A stretch of 22,892 nt of DNA from an uncultured Clostridia bacterium (GCA_947589585.1 CANQCA010000009.1:1-22892), one strand, 5' to 3'; shown: positions 1-7,171, counted from the first letter of the stretch. Numbers and translations: made by a program. The notes: a model not told the origin generated them from the sequence alone.

Positions 1-114
1 GTGGGCAGGGAGTTCAACGTGACCCGTGAGCGCATCCGCCAGATCGAGGCGAAGGCGCTGCGCAAGCTCCGCCATCCCTCGAGGAGCAAGAAGCTGCGCG
101 ACTTTCTGAACTGA
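1..114 (+). CDS. rpoD: RNA polymerase primary sigma factor RpoD/SigA, C-terminal end (partial)
   Basis: Only the last 37 codons are present; the gene is cut by the window start. The reading frame open from base 1 contains VTRERIRQIEAKALRKLRHP, the helix-turn-helix recognition part of sigma region 4.2 that contacts the -35 element, followed by a short basic tail and a TGA stop. That motif is diagnostic of group 1 sigma-70 factors. The stop overlaps the next start codon by one base (TGATG), so trmK is probably translationally coupled to rpoD. A group 2 sigma factor is the only real alternative; the tail ending and the trmK/nif3 neighbours favour the primary factor. Confidence 0.93.
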   Translation: MGREFNVTRERIRQIEAKALRKLRHPSRSKKLRDFLN

Positions 115-800
115 TGAAAGAGCGTATCGCACACATCTGCTCCCTGCTCTCAAAGGCCGACGTCTTCGCCGACGTCGGTTGCGACCACGGCTATATGGCG
201 GAATACATGCTCGAAAACGGGCTGTGCCGCAAGGCGTATATCGCGGACATCAGCGCAAAGAGCCTCAAAAAGGCCGAGACGCTTCTTGCCCGCCATATCG
301 CGGAGGGAAGGTGCATCCCCGTCGTCTCGGACGGCCTCGACGGATTGCCCGAGAAGTGCGACCTCGTTCTCATCGCGGGAATGGGCGGAGAGGAGATCGT
401 CAAAATTTTATCCCGCGCGTATCTCCCCGAGCATTTTTTGCTGCAACCCATGAAAAACAGCGAAAAACTGCGCCGCTATCTCGTCGGAAGAGGGGCGAGG
501 ATCGAGCGCGACTACACCTTCTCCGAGGGGACAAGCCGCCGCATATACTACGACCTCATTGCAGGTTCGGCCGAGGGGAGAGATACATATTCGGAGCGGG
601 AGTTCCGCTACGGGCGGGATAACTTGAACGGCAATTCGCCCTATCCCTTTTTATCTCAAATGCAGGAAGAACTCGAAAAGACACAGAGAAGGCTCTCTTT
701 CATGCAGAGCGAGAAGAACGCGCGTATCTTTTCGGCAAGAAAAACAGAATTGGAGGAAATCATCTATGCGTTGCAAACACATCCTGGAGATCGCAAATAA
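114..800 (+). CDS. trmK: tRNA (adenine(22)-N1)-methyltransferase TrmK
   Basis: A 228-residue Rossmann-fold SAM-dependent methyltransferase of the TrmK/YqfN family, which makes m1A at position 22 of some tRNAs in the cytoplasm. Visible motifs are the SAM-binding DVGCDHGY at residues 20-27, an acidic turn (ADISAKSLKKAE) for the ribose, the family signature IAGMGGEEIVKIL, and LQPMKNSEKLRRYL (LQPN-type in relatives). The C-terminal third is charged and helical, as is usual in this family. The start at 114 overlaps the rpoD stop and has no strong Shine-Dalgarno, consistent with coupling. Its 3' end overlaps nif3 by 35 bp. Proximity to rpoD and nif3 matches the Bacillus sigA/yqfN/yqfO neighbourhood. 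Confidence 0.92.
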   Translation: MKERIAHICSLLSKADVFADVGCDHGYMAEYMLENGLCRKAYIADISAKSLKKAETLLARHIAEGRCIPVVSDGLDGLPEKCDLVLIAGMGGEEIVKILSRAYLPEHFLLQPMKNSEKLRRYLVGRGARIERDYTFSEGTSRRIYYDLIAGSAEGRDTYSEREFRYGRDNLNGNSPYPFLSQMQEELEKTQRRLSFMQSEKNARIFSARKTELEEIIYALQTHPGDRK

Positions 801-1548
801 GATCGCACCTTTTTCACTTTCCGAGGAATACATCAGCCGCCTCGGCTATCACGATAACAGCGGCATCATCCTCGATTGCGGGGAAGAGATCTCGGGCGTC
901 GTCTTTTCGCTCGACCTTTCCAAAGCGGCGATCGCCGCGGCGAAGAAGGCGGGCGCGAATCTCATCTTCACCCATCATCCCGCCATCTGGGACGGGGTCA
1001 TGAAGCTCGAAGAAGGGGGCAGCGCAGACACCGTCGTCGCCTGTATCCGCGAGCATATCTCGGTGATCTCGGCGCATCTCAATCTCGACGCCGCACCGGG
1101 CGGCATCGACGAGTGCCTGATGAAGGGCCTCGGCGGCGAGACCGCCCTCAAGACGTTCGAAGAGCTCACGGGCGGCGCATACGGAAGAGTGTACGAAGTG
1201 GTGCGCTGCTCGCTCGAGGAGTTCATCGCCCTCGCAAAGGAGACCTTCTCCACCGAGCGCATCCTCGGCTACGGGAATAAGAAGGTGCGGAAAGTGGCGA
1301 GCTTTTGCGGCGGCGGCTTCACGCCCGGCGCGCTCGATTTCGCAGTCAGAAACGGCGCGGATACGATCGTCTCCTCGGATGCAAAGCACCATCTCATCGC
1401 CGAAGCGGTGGAAAGAGGGCTCAACGTCGTCCTTCTCACCCATTATGCGGCCGAGAATTACGGCTTTTTGCGCTTTGCGGGAAGGATGAAGGCCGAACTC
1501 AAGGGCAGTGTTCCCGTCTATTCGTTCACAGACGCCCGTCTCATTTAA
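766..1548 (+). CDS. Nif3-like dinuclear metal centre protein (YqfO family)
   Basis: A 260-residue member of the Nif3/NIF3L1 family, toroidal hexamers with a two-metal site; some members are annotated as GTP cyclohydrolase type 2, but the physiological role is unsettled. Expected metal-site motifs are present: THHPAIW (His70/His71), HLNLDAAPGG, DAKHHL, and a C-terminal THYAAE supplying His and Glu (relatives usually have GHYxxE). The protein is the short form: it lacks the PII/CutA-like insert that makes Bacillus YqfO about 370 residues. The start at 766 is chosen because GGAGG lies about 10 nt upstream and the N-terminus then matches the family, although this places it inside trmK by 35 bp. 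Confidence 0.9.
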   Translation: MRCKHILEIANKIAPFSLSEEYISRLGYHDNSGIILDCGEEISGVVFSLDLSKAAIAAAKKAGANLIFTHHPAIWDGVMKLEEGGSADTVVACIREHISVISAHLNLDAAPGGIDECLMKGLGGETALKTFEELTGGAYGRVYEVVRCSLEEFIALAKETFSTERILGYGNKKVRKVASFCGGGFTPGALDFAVRNGADTIVSSDAKHHLIAEAVERGLNVVLLTHYAAENYGFLRFAGRMKAELKGSVPVYSFTDARLI

Positions 1549-1569
1549 CAAAAATCAAGGAGCAGAATC

Positions 1570-2268
1570 ATGCCTGTATCGAAGGAACTTTTGGAATATC
1601 AGAAGGTGGACGGCTCGCTTCGCAAGATCGAGCAGGAGATCGCCTCGAGCGAGGAGAGAAAGAAATATCTTCAGGCGCGTAAGATCATGAAGACGGCGCT
1701 CGAAAAACTCGAAGCGCTCGACCGTCAGGCGGCGGAGCTCATCCGCCTTCGCGACGAGCTCGTCAAACGTGCGGCAGAGGCGGAAAAGGGCCTCGAAGAA
1801 TTCGACGACGTCGACGATCTTCTCGAGGGAGGAGCGGACGTGGGCTTCTATAAAAAGAATGCGCAGGCCCTTCTCGACCGTCTCCATGCGATCAAGGCGG
1901 AGCTTGGGCATCTTCTCGGCGACATCGACGTTATCGCCGCGGACTACAAAAAACTCATGGATCAAGGCAAACAGGCCAACAGAGTCTATAAGGAGAACCG
2001 CGAGAAGGCGGAAAAAATCGAAGCTTCGCATGCGGACGAGATCAAGGCCATCCAAACGAAGCTTGCCTCCATCGCGGCCGGGATCGATCCCAAGGTGCTC
2101 GAATACTACAAGAACAAACGCAAGGAGGGGATCTTTCCCGTCGTCGTGCCGCTCAACGATTGGATGTGCGTGTGCGGCGTGGAGCTCCCCCTTCTGCACA
2201 GGAGCGAGCTCGCCGGCGGCAATATGATCGAGTGCGAACACTGCCGCAGGCTCATCTATAAGGCATAG
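1570..2268 (+). CDS. Coiled-coil protein with C-terminal zinc ribbon (zf-RING_7/CT398-like)
   Basis: A 232-residue protein. Residues about 5-175 are heptad-like and rich in Glu, Lys, Ala and Leu, indicating a long helical hairpin or coiled coil; residues 198-232 form a small Cys cluster at C200, C202, C222 and C225. This layout matches the CT398/zf-RING_7 family that commonly follows nif3 in Bacillota; the family has been suggested to have nucleic-acid or flagellar roles but has no settled function. The first Cys pair is CxC rather than the usual CxxC. An AAGGAG Shine-Dalgarno precedes the ATG. It follows nif3 by 21 bp and is probably the last gene of the rpoD-trmK-nif3 run. Confidence 0.8.
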   Translation: MPVSKELLEYQKVDGSLRKIEQEIASSEERKKYLQARKIMKTALEKLEALDRQAAELIRLRDELVKRAAEAEKGLEEFDDVDDLLEGGADVGFYKKNAQALLDRLHAIKAELGHLLGDIDVIAADYKKLMDQGKQANRVYKENREKAEKIEASHADEIKAIQTKLASIAAGIDPKVLEYYKNKRKEGIFPVVVPLNDWMCVCGVELPLLHRSELAGGNMIECEHCRRLIYKA

Positions 2269-2280
2269 CAAAGGCGTCTG

Positions 2281-2311
2281 CGTTTTGCATACGATAGGGG
2301 TATGCAAAATG
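2281..2311 (+). promoter_or_regulatory. Inverted repeat enclosing the alr ribosome-binding site and start codon
   Basis: TTTTGCATAC at 2283-2292 and GTATGCAAAA at 2300-2309 are perfect 10-bp inverted repeats separated by GATAGGG. Two more pairs are possible in RNA (G2282-U2310 wobble and C2281-G2311). In the mRNA the AUG of alr (2302-2304) would be paired within the stem and the purine-rich ribosome-binding site would lie mostly in the loop. It could be a translational control hairpin or a DNA operator. It is not a terminator: no T-run follows. Confidence 0.6.
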
Positions 2312-3294
2312 TTCTCGCCGTCGTCGACCTTCCCAAGATACGCTCGAATGCGGCCCTTATCCTGCATAAGGCAAAGCGGCCGCTCATCGCCGTCGTAAAG
2401 GATAATGCCTACGGCCATGGGGCGGAGGAGGTCGCTCATGCCCTCTCGGGGATCGCCCGCTCGTTTGCCGTCGCCACGGTGGATGAGGGCGTCCGTCTCC
2501 GCGTTGCGGGGATCGGAAGCGAGATCCTCGTCCTTACGCCGCCCCTCAGCCGCCGTGAAGCCATTGCCATCGCCTCGTACGATCTTACCGCAACGCTCTC
2601 GTCGCGGCGGTTTTTTCTCATTGCAAAGGGTCTTCCCGTGCGTGCACACATCGCAGTGAATACGGGAATGAACCGCTACGGCTTTTCCTTGGAAGAGCTC
2701 CCTTCCTGCCTCAGATCGGCCAAGCGGGCGGGGATCGGGGTCACGGGCGTCTATTCCCATCTCTATGCGCCCGAAGAGACGGAGGCAAGGCTGTATCAGG
2801 AGCAGAAATTTCTTTCGGCCGAAGCACGGGTGAAGGCCTCCTTTCCCGACGCGCTCTCCCATCTTTTTGCGAGCGGCGGGATCTGCAAGGACTGCAGCTT
2901 CGACGCGGTGCGCGCAGGTCTCTCCCTATACGGGTATCTTCCCGAGGCATTTGAAGGCGCCCTTGCCGTAAAGCCCGCGATGAAGATCTATGCTTTCGTC
3001 TCCCATAGCGGCGTACGCTGCGGCGGCGGTGCGGGATACGGTCCCTCTCCAGTCTTTGCCGATCATTTTTACACCGTCCGCGTGGGCTACGGCGACGGGT
3101 TCTTCCGCGAAGGGGGGCTTGGCGCGGCAAATGCGCTCTGCATGGACGCCTGTGTGCGGGAGGGCCGCGCCGCGGAGGGCTCCCGCATCCTCATCCTCGA
3201 CGATGCCGCCGCCTATGCGAGGGCGCACGGCACAAGCGTCTACGAAGTTCTCGTCAATATCACAGGAAGGGCGGAATTTGTATACCGCCGATAG
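2302..3294 (+). CDS. alr: Alanine racemase (compact form)
   Basis: PLP-dependent enzyme interconverting L- and D-alanine, supplying D-Ala for peptidoglycan. The PLP lysine is K33 in AVVKDNAYGHG. Also visible are MNRYGFSLEEL, the phosphate/PLP-contacting VRAGLSLYG, the second catalytic Tyr (Y246 in AGYGPS), VGYGDG, and a retained CMD triad in the C-terminal beta domain. At 330 residues it is about 40-50 shorter than typical Alr, with a clipped N-terminus and a condensed C-terminal domain that still ends in an EVLVNITGR..FVYRR version of the usual NYEILxxxxxRVxRVY ending. An in-frame TAG lies just upstream (2266-2268) and 2302 is the first usual start codon after it. In sporulating bacteria a second Alr can act in spore germination control; which role this one has cannot be told here. 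Confidence 0.9.
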   Translation: MQNVLAVVDLPKIRSNAALILHKAKRPLIAVVKDNAYGHGAEEVAHALSGIARSFAVATVDEGVRLRVAGIGSEILVLTPPLSRREAIAIASYDLTATLSSRRFFLIAKGLPVRAHIAVNTGMNRYGFSLEELPSCLRSAKRAGIGVTGVYSHLYAPEETEARLYQEQKFLSAEARVKASFPDALSHLFASGGICKDCSFDAVRAGLSLYGYLPEAFEGALAVKPAMKIYAFVSHSGVRCGGGAGYGPSPVFADHFYTVRVGYGDGFFREGGLGAANALCMDACVREGRAAEGSRILILDDAAAYARAHGTSVYEVLVNITGRAEFVYRR

Positions 3295-3308
3295 ATAGGG
3301 AGGCCGTT

Positions 3309-3842
3309 TTGCGCATCATAGCAGGAAAACACCGCGGCAGGGTGCTCGCCGCATTCAAGGGAGAGCAGGTCCGTCCCACCGCCGACCGCGTGAAGGAATC
3401 GCTCTTCCAGATTTTATCTCCCCGCCTTCCGGGCGCAAGAGTTCTGGACCTCTTCTGCGGGAGCGGGGCATTGGGGCTCGAAGCGCTCTCCCGCGGGGCA
3501 GGCTCTGCCGTTTTCAACGATATCTCCCGTGAGAGCCTTGCCATCGCCAAGAAAAATCTCGCCGCCCTCGGAGAAGAGGGGGAGATCTCCTGCCTATCCT
3601 TTGAGGCCTGCCTTTCCCGCGTTTCGGGGAAGTTCGATCTCATATTCTGCGATCCGCCCTATCGGGAGGATTATCTCGGGAGCATCCTTTCGCTCGTCGC
3701 GGCGCGCGGCCTTCTCACGGAGAACGGGCTCGTCGTCTATGAGAGCGAGCGGGATGAAGCTCCCTCTGAGGGTTGGGAGATCGCGGATAAGCGCAGCTAC
3801 GGCAGGACCGTGATCACCATGTTTCAAAGGAGAAAAGCGTGA
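3309..3842 (+). CDS. rsmD: 16S rRNA (guanine(966)-N2)-methyltransferase RsmD
   Basis: A 177-residue SAM-dependent methyltransferase modifying G966 of 16S rRNA during 30S assembly. Diagnostic motifs: N-terminal MRIIAGKHRGR, RPTADRVKESLFQIL, SAM motif VLDLFCGSGALGLEALSRGA, and the catalytic DPPY at residues 115-118. The start is TTG, preceded by AGGGAGG at a suitable distance, and this N-terminus is exactly that of the family. The stop overlaps coaD's GTG start (GTGA). It corresponds to Bacillus ylbH, and the ylbH-ylbI order is kept. Confidence 0.95.
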   Translation: MRIIAGKHRGRVLAAFKGEQVRPTADRVKESLFQILSPRLPGARVLDLFCGSGALGLEALSRGAGSAVFNDISRESLAIAKKNLAALGEEGEISCLSFEACLSRVSGKFDLIFCDPPYREDYLGSILSLVAARGLLTENGLVVYESERDEAPSEGWEIADKRSYGRTVITMFQRRKA

Positions 3843-4312
3843 AAAAGTGTGTGTTTGCGGGGACGTTCGACCCCTTCACCGTCGGGCATGAGGACACCGT
3901 GAAAAAGTGCCTCGACCTCTTCGACGAAGTCGTGATCGCCGTCGCCGAGAACAAGAAAAAGGCGTGCATGTTCTCCGCCAAGGAGCGCGCGGAGATGATC
4001 TTGGCCGTCTTCCGTGGGGAGCCCCGTGTGCGCGTTCTCATCTGGGACGGCGTCATGGTAGAGCTTTTGAAGCGGGAAAATATCCCTTTCTACGTGCGCG
4101 GCATCCGCAACACGGTCGATCTCGAATATGAGAATGCCGATTTCTTCGCGAGCCGCGATCTCGACGGCGGTTTCATGGAGATCTATATCCCCGCCGAGCA
4201 GAAATTTCTTCACATCAGTTCCACCCTTGTCAAAAACGCGATCGCCTTCGGAACGCCCTACAAAGCCTATGTCCCCGCGGCGGTCTATGACTATATCCAA
4301 AAGAAGAACTGA
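3839..4312 (+). CDS. coaD: Phosphopantetheine adenylyltransferase CoaD
   Basis: Catalyses adenylyl transfer from ATP to 4'-phosphopantetheine, the penultimate step of CoA biosynthesis; a hexameric cytoplasmic nucleotidyltransferase. At 157 residues it has the normal family length. The N-terminus FAGTFDPFTVGH contains the T/HxGH nucleotide-binding motif (residues 14-17), YVRGIRNTVDLEYE is the substrate-binding helix signature, and ISSTLVKN is the C-terminal ATP-binding motif. GTG start overlapping the rsmD stop, with an AAAGGAG Shine-Dalgarno inside rsmD, so the two are coupled. It corresponds to Bacillus ylbI. Confidence 0.95.
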   Translation: MKKCVFAGTFDPFTVGHEDTVKKCLDLFDEVVIAVAENKKKACMFSAKERAEMILAVFRGEPRVRVLIWDGVMVELLKRENIPFYVRGIRNTVDLEYENADFFASRDLDGGFMEIYIPAEQKFLHISSTLVKNAIAFGTPYKAYVPAAVYDYIQKKN

Positions 4313-4315
4313 CGA

Positions 4316-5338
4316 ATGTTTGAAAGGCAGATACAAATTCCACCCGCAGAGGAGATCAGGAAGGAGCTTCCCTTGCCGTCTTCGCTGCTTGCTGTAAAGC
4401 GGGAGCGGGAAAAGCTCGCCGAGGATATCTTGAAGGGAAAGTCGCAAAAACTTCTCCTCATCGTCGGTCCCTGCTCTGCGCACAGCCGCGCGCCCGTCCT
4501 CGAGTATGTGCGCCGCCTCGCCAAGGTGCAGGAAAAGGTGCAGGAGTCCCTCGTCCTCGTTCCCCGCATCTATACGGACAAGCCCCGTTCGAAGGGGGTG
4601 GGCTATAAGGGCATGTTCTCCCAGCCCGACCCCGAGGAGGGAGAAGATATCCTCCGCGGCATCCGTGCGAGCAGGGCGCTGCACCTCGAGGCATTGGAGA
4701 TCAGCGGGCTCGCCGCGGCGGACGAGATGCTCTATCCCGAGAATATCTCCTATCTCGAGGACCTCTTGGGCTATGTCGCCGTGGGGGCGCGCTCGAGCGA
4801 GAACCAGCTCCACCGTCTCACCGCAAGCGGGCTCGAGATGCCCGTCGGCTTCAAAAATCCCACGGGCGGCAATTTGGACGCCATGCTCAATTCCGTCTAT
4901 GCCGCGCGGACGGGGCAGACCTTCCTTTTGGGCGGCTGGCAGGTCAAAACGGAGGGAAACCCGCTCGCCCACGCCATTCTTCGCGGCAGGGTGGACGAGG
5001 CGGGGAGAGACGTACCCAACTACTCTTTGGAAAACATCGAAAAGGTCGCCGAGGGGTATGAAAGGCTCTCCCTCGACCGCCCCGCCCTCATTATAGATAC
5101 CAACCACTCCAATTCGGGAAAGAATTTCAGGGCGCAGATCTTTATCGCAAAAGAGGTCATGCGCCTGCGTCGGGAAAGCCCCGTGTGCAGGAACATTCTC
5201 AAGGGGCTCATGATCGAGAGCTTCCTCGAGGAAGGGCGGCAGGACCGCGCCGAAGTGTTCGGAAAGTCGATCACCGATCCCTGCCTCGGCTGGGCGGATA
5301 CCGAGCGTCTCATCCTCGATCTCGCAGAGCTTTTTTAG
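4316..5338 (+). CDS. 3-deoxy-7-phosphoheptulonate (DAHP) synthase, AroFGH-type
   Basis: First enzyme of the shikimate pathway, condensing phosphoenolpyruvate and erythrose 4-phosphate. The 340-residue protein matches the AroF/G/H (type I-alpha) family: GPCSAH with metal-ligand Cys53, RIYTDKPRSKGVGYKG (PEP-binding KPR), GARSSENQLHR, PVGFKNPTGG, and the C-terminal DTNHSNSGKNF region with metal and substrate ligands. An N-terminal extension of about 45 residues precedes GPCSAH, as in feedback-regulated E. coli enzymes, so allosteric inhibition by an aromatic amino acid is plausible but unproven. The start lies 3 bp after the coaD stop. No other aromatic pathway gene is nearby. In Bacillus ylbI and ylbJ adjoin at this position, so the gene looks inserted into that cluster. 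Confidence 0.92.
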   Translation: MFERQIQIPPAEEIRKELPLPSSLLAVKREREKLAEDILKGKSQKLLLIVGPCSAHSRAPVLEYVRRLAKVQEKVQESLVLVPRIYTDKPRSKGVGYKGMFSQPDPEEGEDILRGIRASRALHLEALEISGLAAADEMLYPENISYLEDLLGYVAVGARSSENQLHRLTASGLEMPVGFKNPTGGNLDAMLNSVYAARTGQTFLLGGWQVKTEGNPLAHAILRGRVDEAGRDVPNYSLENIEKVAEGYERLSLDRPALIIDTNHSNSGKNFRAQIFIAKEVMRLRRESPVCRNILKGLMIESFLEEGRQDRAEVFGKSITDPCLGWADTERLILDLAELF

Positions 5339-6264
5339 AGGACGAGCGCGGAAAGTCCCATGCAAATGGCTGCGGCGAGGAGACCCTGCGCGAGCTTTAC
5401 GCCGAGGAAGGGGAGCATCTTCACCCCCGCACGTTTAAGGAACGCCGCCTGCTGCACGAGCACGCACATCCCCCCGAAGGTCGTAAAAAACGCGCACAGC
5501 CCGAGAGAGAGCGAAGAAGGCGTTTGGCAGAATTGCGCGCACCCCGCCGTCATCTCCATGAGCCCCCGCAAAAGGGCAACGACAGCGGGGGGAAGGGAAA
5601 GAAGTGCGCCGAAGTCCGCGACCATCTCCCCGAAAGCGTTAAAGAGCGCGATCGCCGCCCCCACGCACAGGACGGAGAGCACGGAAGAGGAGATGGCTTC
5701 GCCAAGGTCGGGCCTTTCCGCCGCAAAGGCCGCAGGCGCGCTCCCTCTTTTTTTATGCGGACGCATCGCGAGGCAGACAAGATACACCCCCGCAAGGTGG
5801 GAGATATACAGGATCTGTCCGAGGAGGGGGCTTTTCAGCATCCCGCATCCGACGGCTCCGATGAGGAAGGCGGGACCCGAAGTCGTTGCAAGCGCGGCGA
5901 CGCGGAGCACCTCATCGCGGCCGATCCTCCCGCGTTCGGCAAGCATCTGCACCGTCTTTGCTCCCACGGGATAGCCCGAGATCGCCGAGAGCAGGGCGGC
6001 GCATCCGCCGTCGCCCGAGACGCCGAAGAGCGTCTGCGCGAAGGGAGAGAGGCGTTTTGCGATCTTTTTATAGAGGGGAAGCTTCGTAAAGAGCGCCGTC
6101 AGGATGAGAAAGGGGAGGGTCGCAGGCAGGACGCTCACCGCCCAGAGCGAGATCCCTTCCCGTACACTCTCCGTGTAGCGGGCGGGGAAGACGAGAAGAA
6201 GGATGAGCGCGGCCGAGATTGCGGCGGAAAGAAGGGCGCCGCGCACCCTTTTCAGCACATTCAT
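5335..6264 (-). CDS. ylbJ: YlbJ-like sporulation integral membrane protein (nucleoside-recognition/Gate domain)
   Basis: A 309-residue polytopic membrane protein with several hydrophobic segments, the first at about residues 12-27, and two similar Gate-type regions: one around SVLPATLPFLILTALF followed by GYPVGAKTVQMLAERGRI, another near the C-terminus. These are characteristic of YlbJ and related nucleoside-recognition proteins; YlbJ is required for normal sporulation in Bacillus and belongs there to the sigma-E regulon. It is about 100 residues shorter than Bacillus YlbJ, so a SpoVV-like or other Gate-domain assignment is possible. It is convergent with the DAHP synthase gene (4-bp overlap of ends) and divergent from the patatin gene. 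There is no Shine-Dalgarno before the ATG; a sigma-E-like promoter ends 6 nt upstream. Confidence 0.75.
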   Translation of the reverse strand: MNVLKRVRGALLSAAISAALILLLVFPARYTESVREGISLWAVSVLPATLPFLILTALFTKLPLYKKIAKRLSPFAQTLFGVSGDGGCAALLSAISGYPVGAKTVQMLAERGRIGRDEVLRVAALATTSGPAFLIGAVGCGMLKSPLLGQILYISHLAGVYLVCLAMRPHKKRGSAPAAFAAERPDLGEAISSSVLSVLCVGAAIALFNAFGEMVADFGALLSLPPAVVALLRGLMEMTAGCAQFCQTPSSLSLGLCAFFTTFGGMCVLVQQAAFLKRAGVKMLPFLGVKLAQGLLAAAICMGLSALVL

Positions 6265-6270
6265 AATTCA

Positions 6271-6299
6271 ACGTTATGCTTGAAGGAGGGAGAATATGA
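6271..6299 (-). promoter_or_regulatory. Candidate sigma-E-type promoter of ylbJ, placing the start codon near +1
   Basis: On the minus strand TCATATT (6299-6293) matches the sigma-E -35 consensus KMATATT exactly. After a 14-nt spacer comes CATAACGT (6278-6271), which matches the CATA core and final T of the -10 CATACAMT. Only 6 nt separate the -10 from the ylbJ ATG, so transcription would begin at or next to the start codon. The -35 covers the start codon of the divergent patatin gene and the spacer covers its Shine-Dalgarno. Consensus matching by eye only. Confidence 0.45.
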
Positions 6300-7084
6300 A
6301 GCACAAGGCCTTAGGATTCGCACTCGGGGCGGGAGGTTCCCGCGGGGTCGCGCACATCGGGTTTTTGCAGGCGATGGAAGAAAACGGCATCCGCCCCGAT
6401 TTCGTTGCGGGAAGCTCGATGGGCGCCGTCGTCGGCGGCATGTACTGTGCGGGCATGTCGCCCGAGGAGATGCACAGAGCCGTCAAGGACTTGAAACTTC
6501 ACGACATCGCCTCTTTGAACCCCATTCCCGTCAAGAAAAACGGCCTTATGAAGATGCGCAAAGCGCGCAAACTCATCGTCTCATATATCGGGGAGAGGTC
6601 GTTCGGCGATCTTCTCATTCCCTTCACCTGTGTGGCGACCGACCTTTTGAAGGGGGAGAGCGTGATTTTATCGGAGGGGAACGTCGTGGATGCGATGCTC
6701 GCCTCGGGGTCCATCCCGGGCGTATTCACCCCCGCGAAGATCGGGGAGCATACGATGCTCTCGGACGGCGGGATCCTGGAACGCGTGCCGGCGGAGGCGG
6801 TAAAGAAAATGGGGGCGGATGTCGTCGTCGCAGTCGACGTCCTCGGCACCGTCATGGAGAAGAAGGCGACGGGCAAGCTCGTCAACACCTTCCTGCGCTA
6901 TATCGACGTCATGGACTCCAGCCTCACGCGGCGCGAACGCGAGGCAAGGCAGTATATCGATCTGTGGCTTGAGCCCGATCTCGGCGGCATGGACCAATAT
7001 AAGTTCAAACAACTCGAATTTGCCTACAGGAAGGGCTATGAACTCGGCTGTGCAAAATGTGAGGAGATCGGCTCGCTTCTTTGA
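6296..7084 (+). CDS. ylbK: Patatin-like phospholipase family protein (YlbK/RssA/NTE type)
   Basis: A 262-residue serine lipase-like protein with a Ser-Asp dyad. The oxyanion-hole glycines are in GAGGSRGVAH (residues 11-20), the nucleophile is Ser41 in GSSMG, and the Asp is in the SDGGILERVP (DGG) motif. The length fits bacterial RssA/YlbK-type proteins, which carry only the patatin domain; their physiological substrates are mostly unknown, with phospholipids or lysophospholipids assumed. Start: ATG with AAGGAGGG about 5 nt upstream. It follows ylbJ-like in the order seen in Bacillus ylbH-ylbI-ylbJ-ylbK, which supports the symbol. No signal peptide is visible. A hairpin terminator lies about 60 bp after the stop. 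Confidence 0.85.
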   Translation: MKHKALGFALGAGGSRGVAHIGFLQAMEENGIRPDFVAGSSMGAVVGGMYCAGMSPEEMHRAVKDLKLHDIASLNPIPVKKNGLMKMRKARKLIVSYIGERSFGDLLIPFTCVATDLLKGESVILSEGNVVDAMLASGSIPGVFTPAKIGEHTMLSDGGILERVPAEAVKKMGADVVVAVDVLGTVMEKKATGKLVNTFLRYIDVMDSSLTRREREARQYIDLWLEPDLGGMDQYKFKQLEFAYRKGYELGCAKCEEIGSLL

Positions 7085-7142
7085 GGAGGATGGAGCATAG
7101 CCGGCTGTGGGCGTATCATAAAACTACATTTTCGCAAATTTC

Positions 7143-7171
7143 GGCATTTTTCTACAAAAAATGCCTTTTTT
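7143..7171 (+). terminator. Rho-independent terminator after the patatin-like gene
   Basis: GGCATTTTT (7143-7151) pairs with AAAAATGCC (7157-7165) around a 5-nt loop and is followed directly by six T (7166-7171). The stem is AT-rich apart from its GGC base, so efficiency may be moderate. It separates the patatin-like gene from the sporulation sigma block. Confidence 0.65.

Noticed and set aside
1555..2862. 435-codon minus-strand open frame opposite the zinc-ribbon gene and alr
   Set aside because: Shadow frame; both sense genes have family motifs and ribosome-binding sites, the antisense product none.
3824..5365. 513-codon minus-strand open frame opposite coaD and the DAHP synthase
   Set aside because: Same codon-bias shadow effect; no motif, and it crosses two well-supported genes.
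5185..6972. 595-codon plus-strand open frame across ylbJ-like and patatin-like genes
   Set aside because: The product is Arg/Glu/His-rich with no family features. It runs antisense to a clear membrane protein and out of frame with the DAHP synthase and patatin genes.
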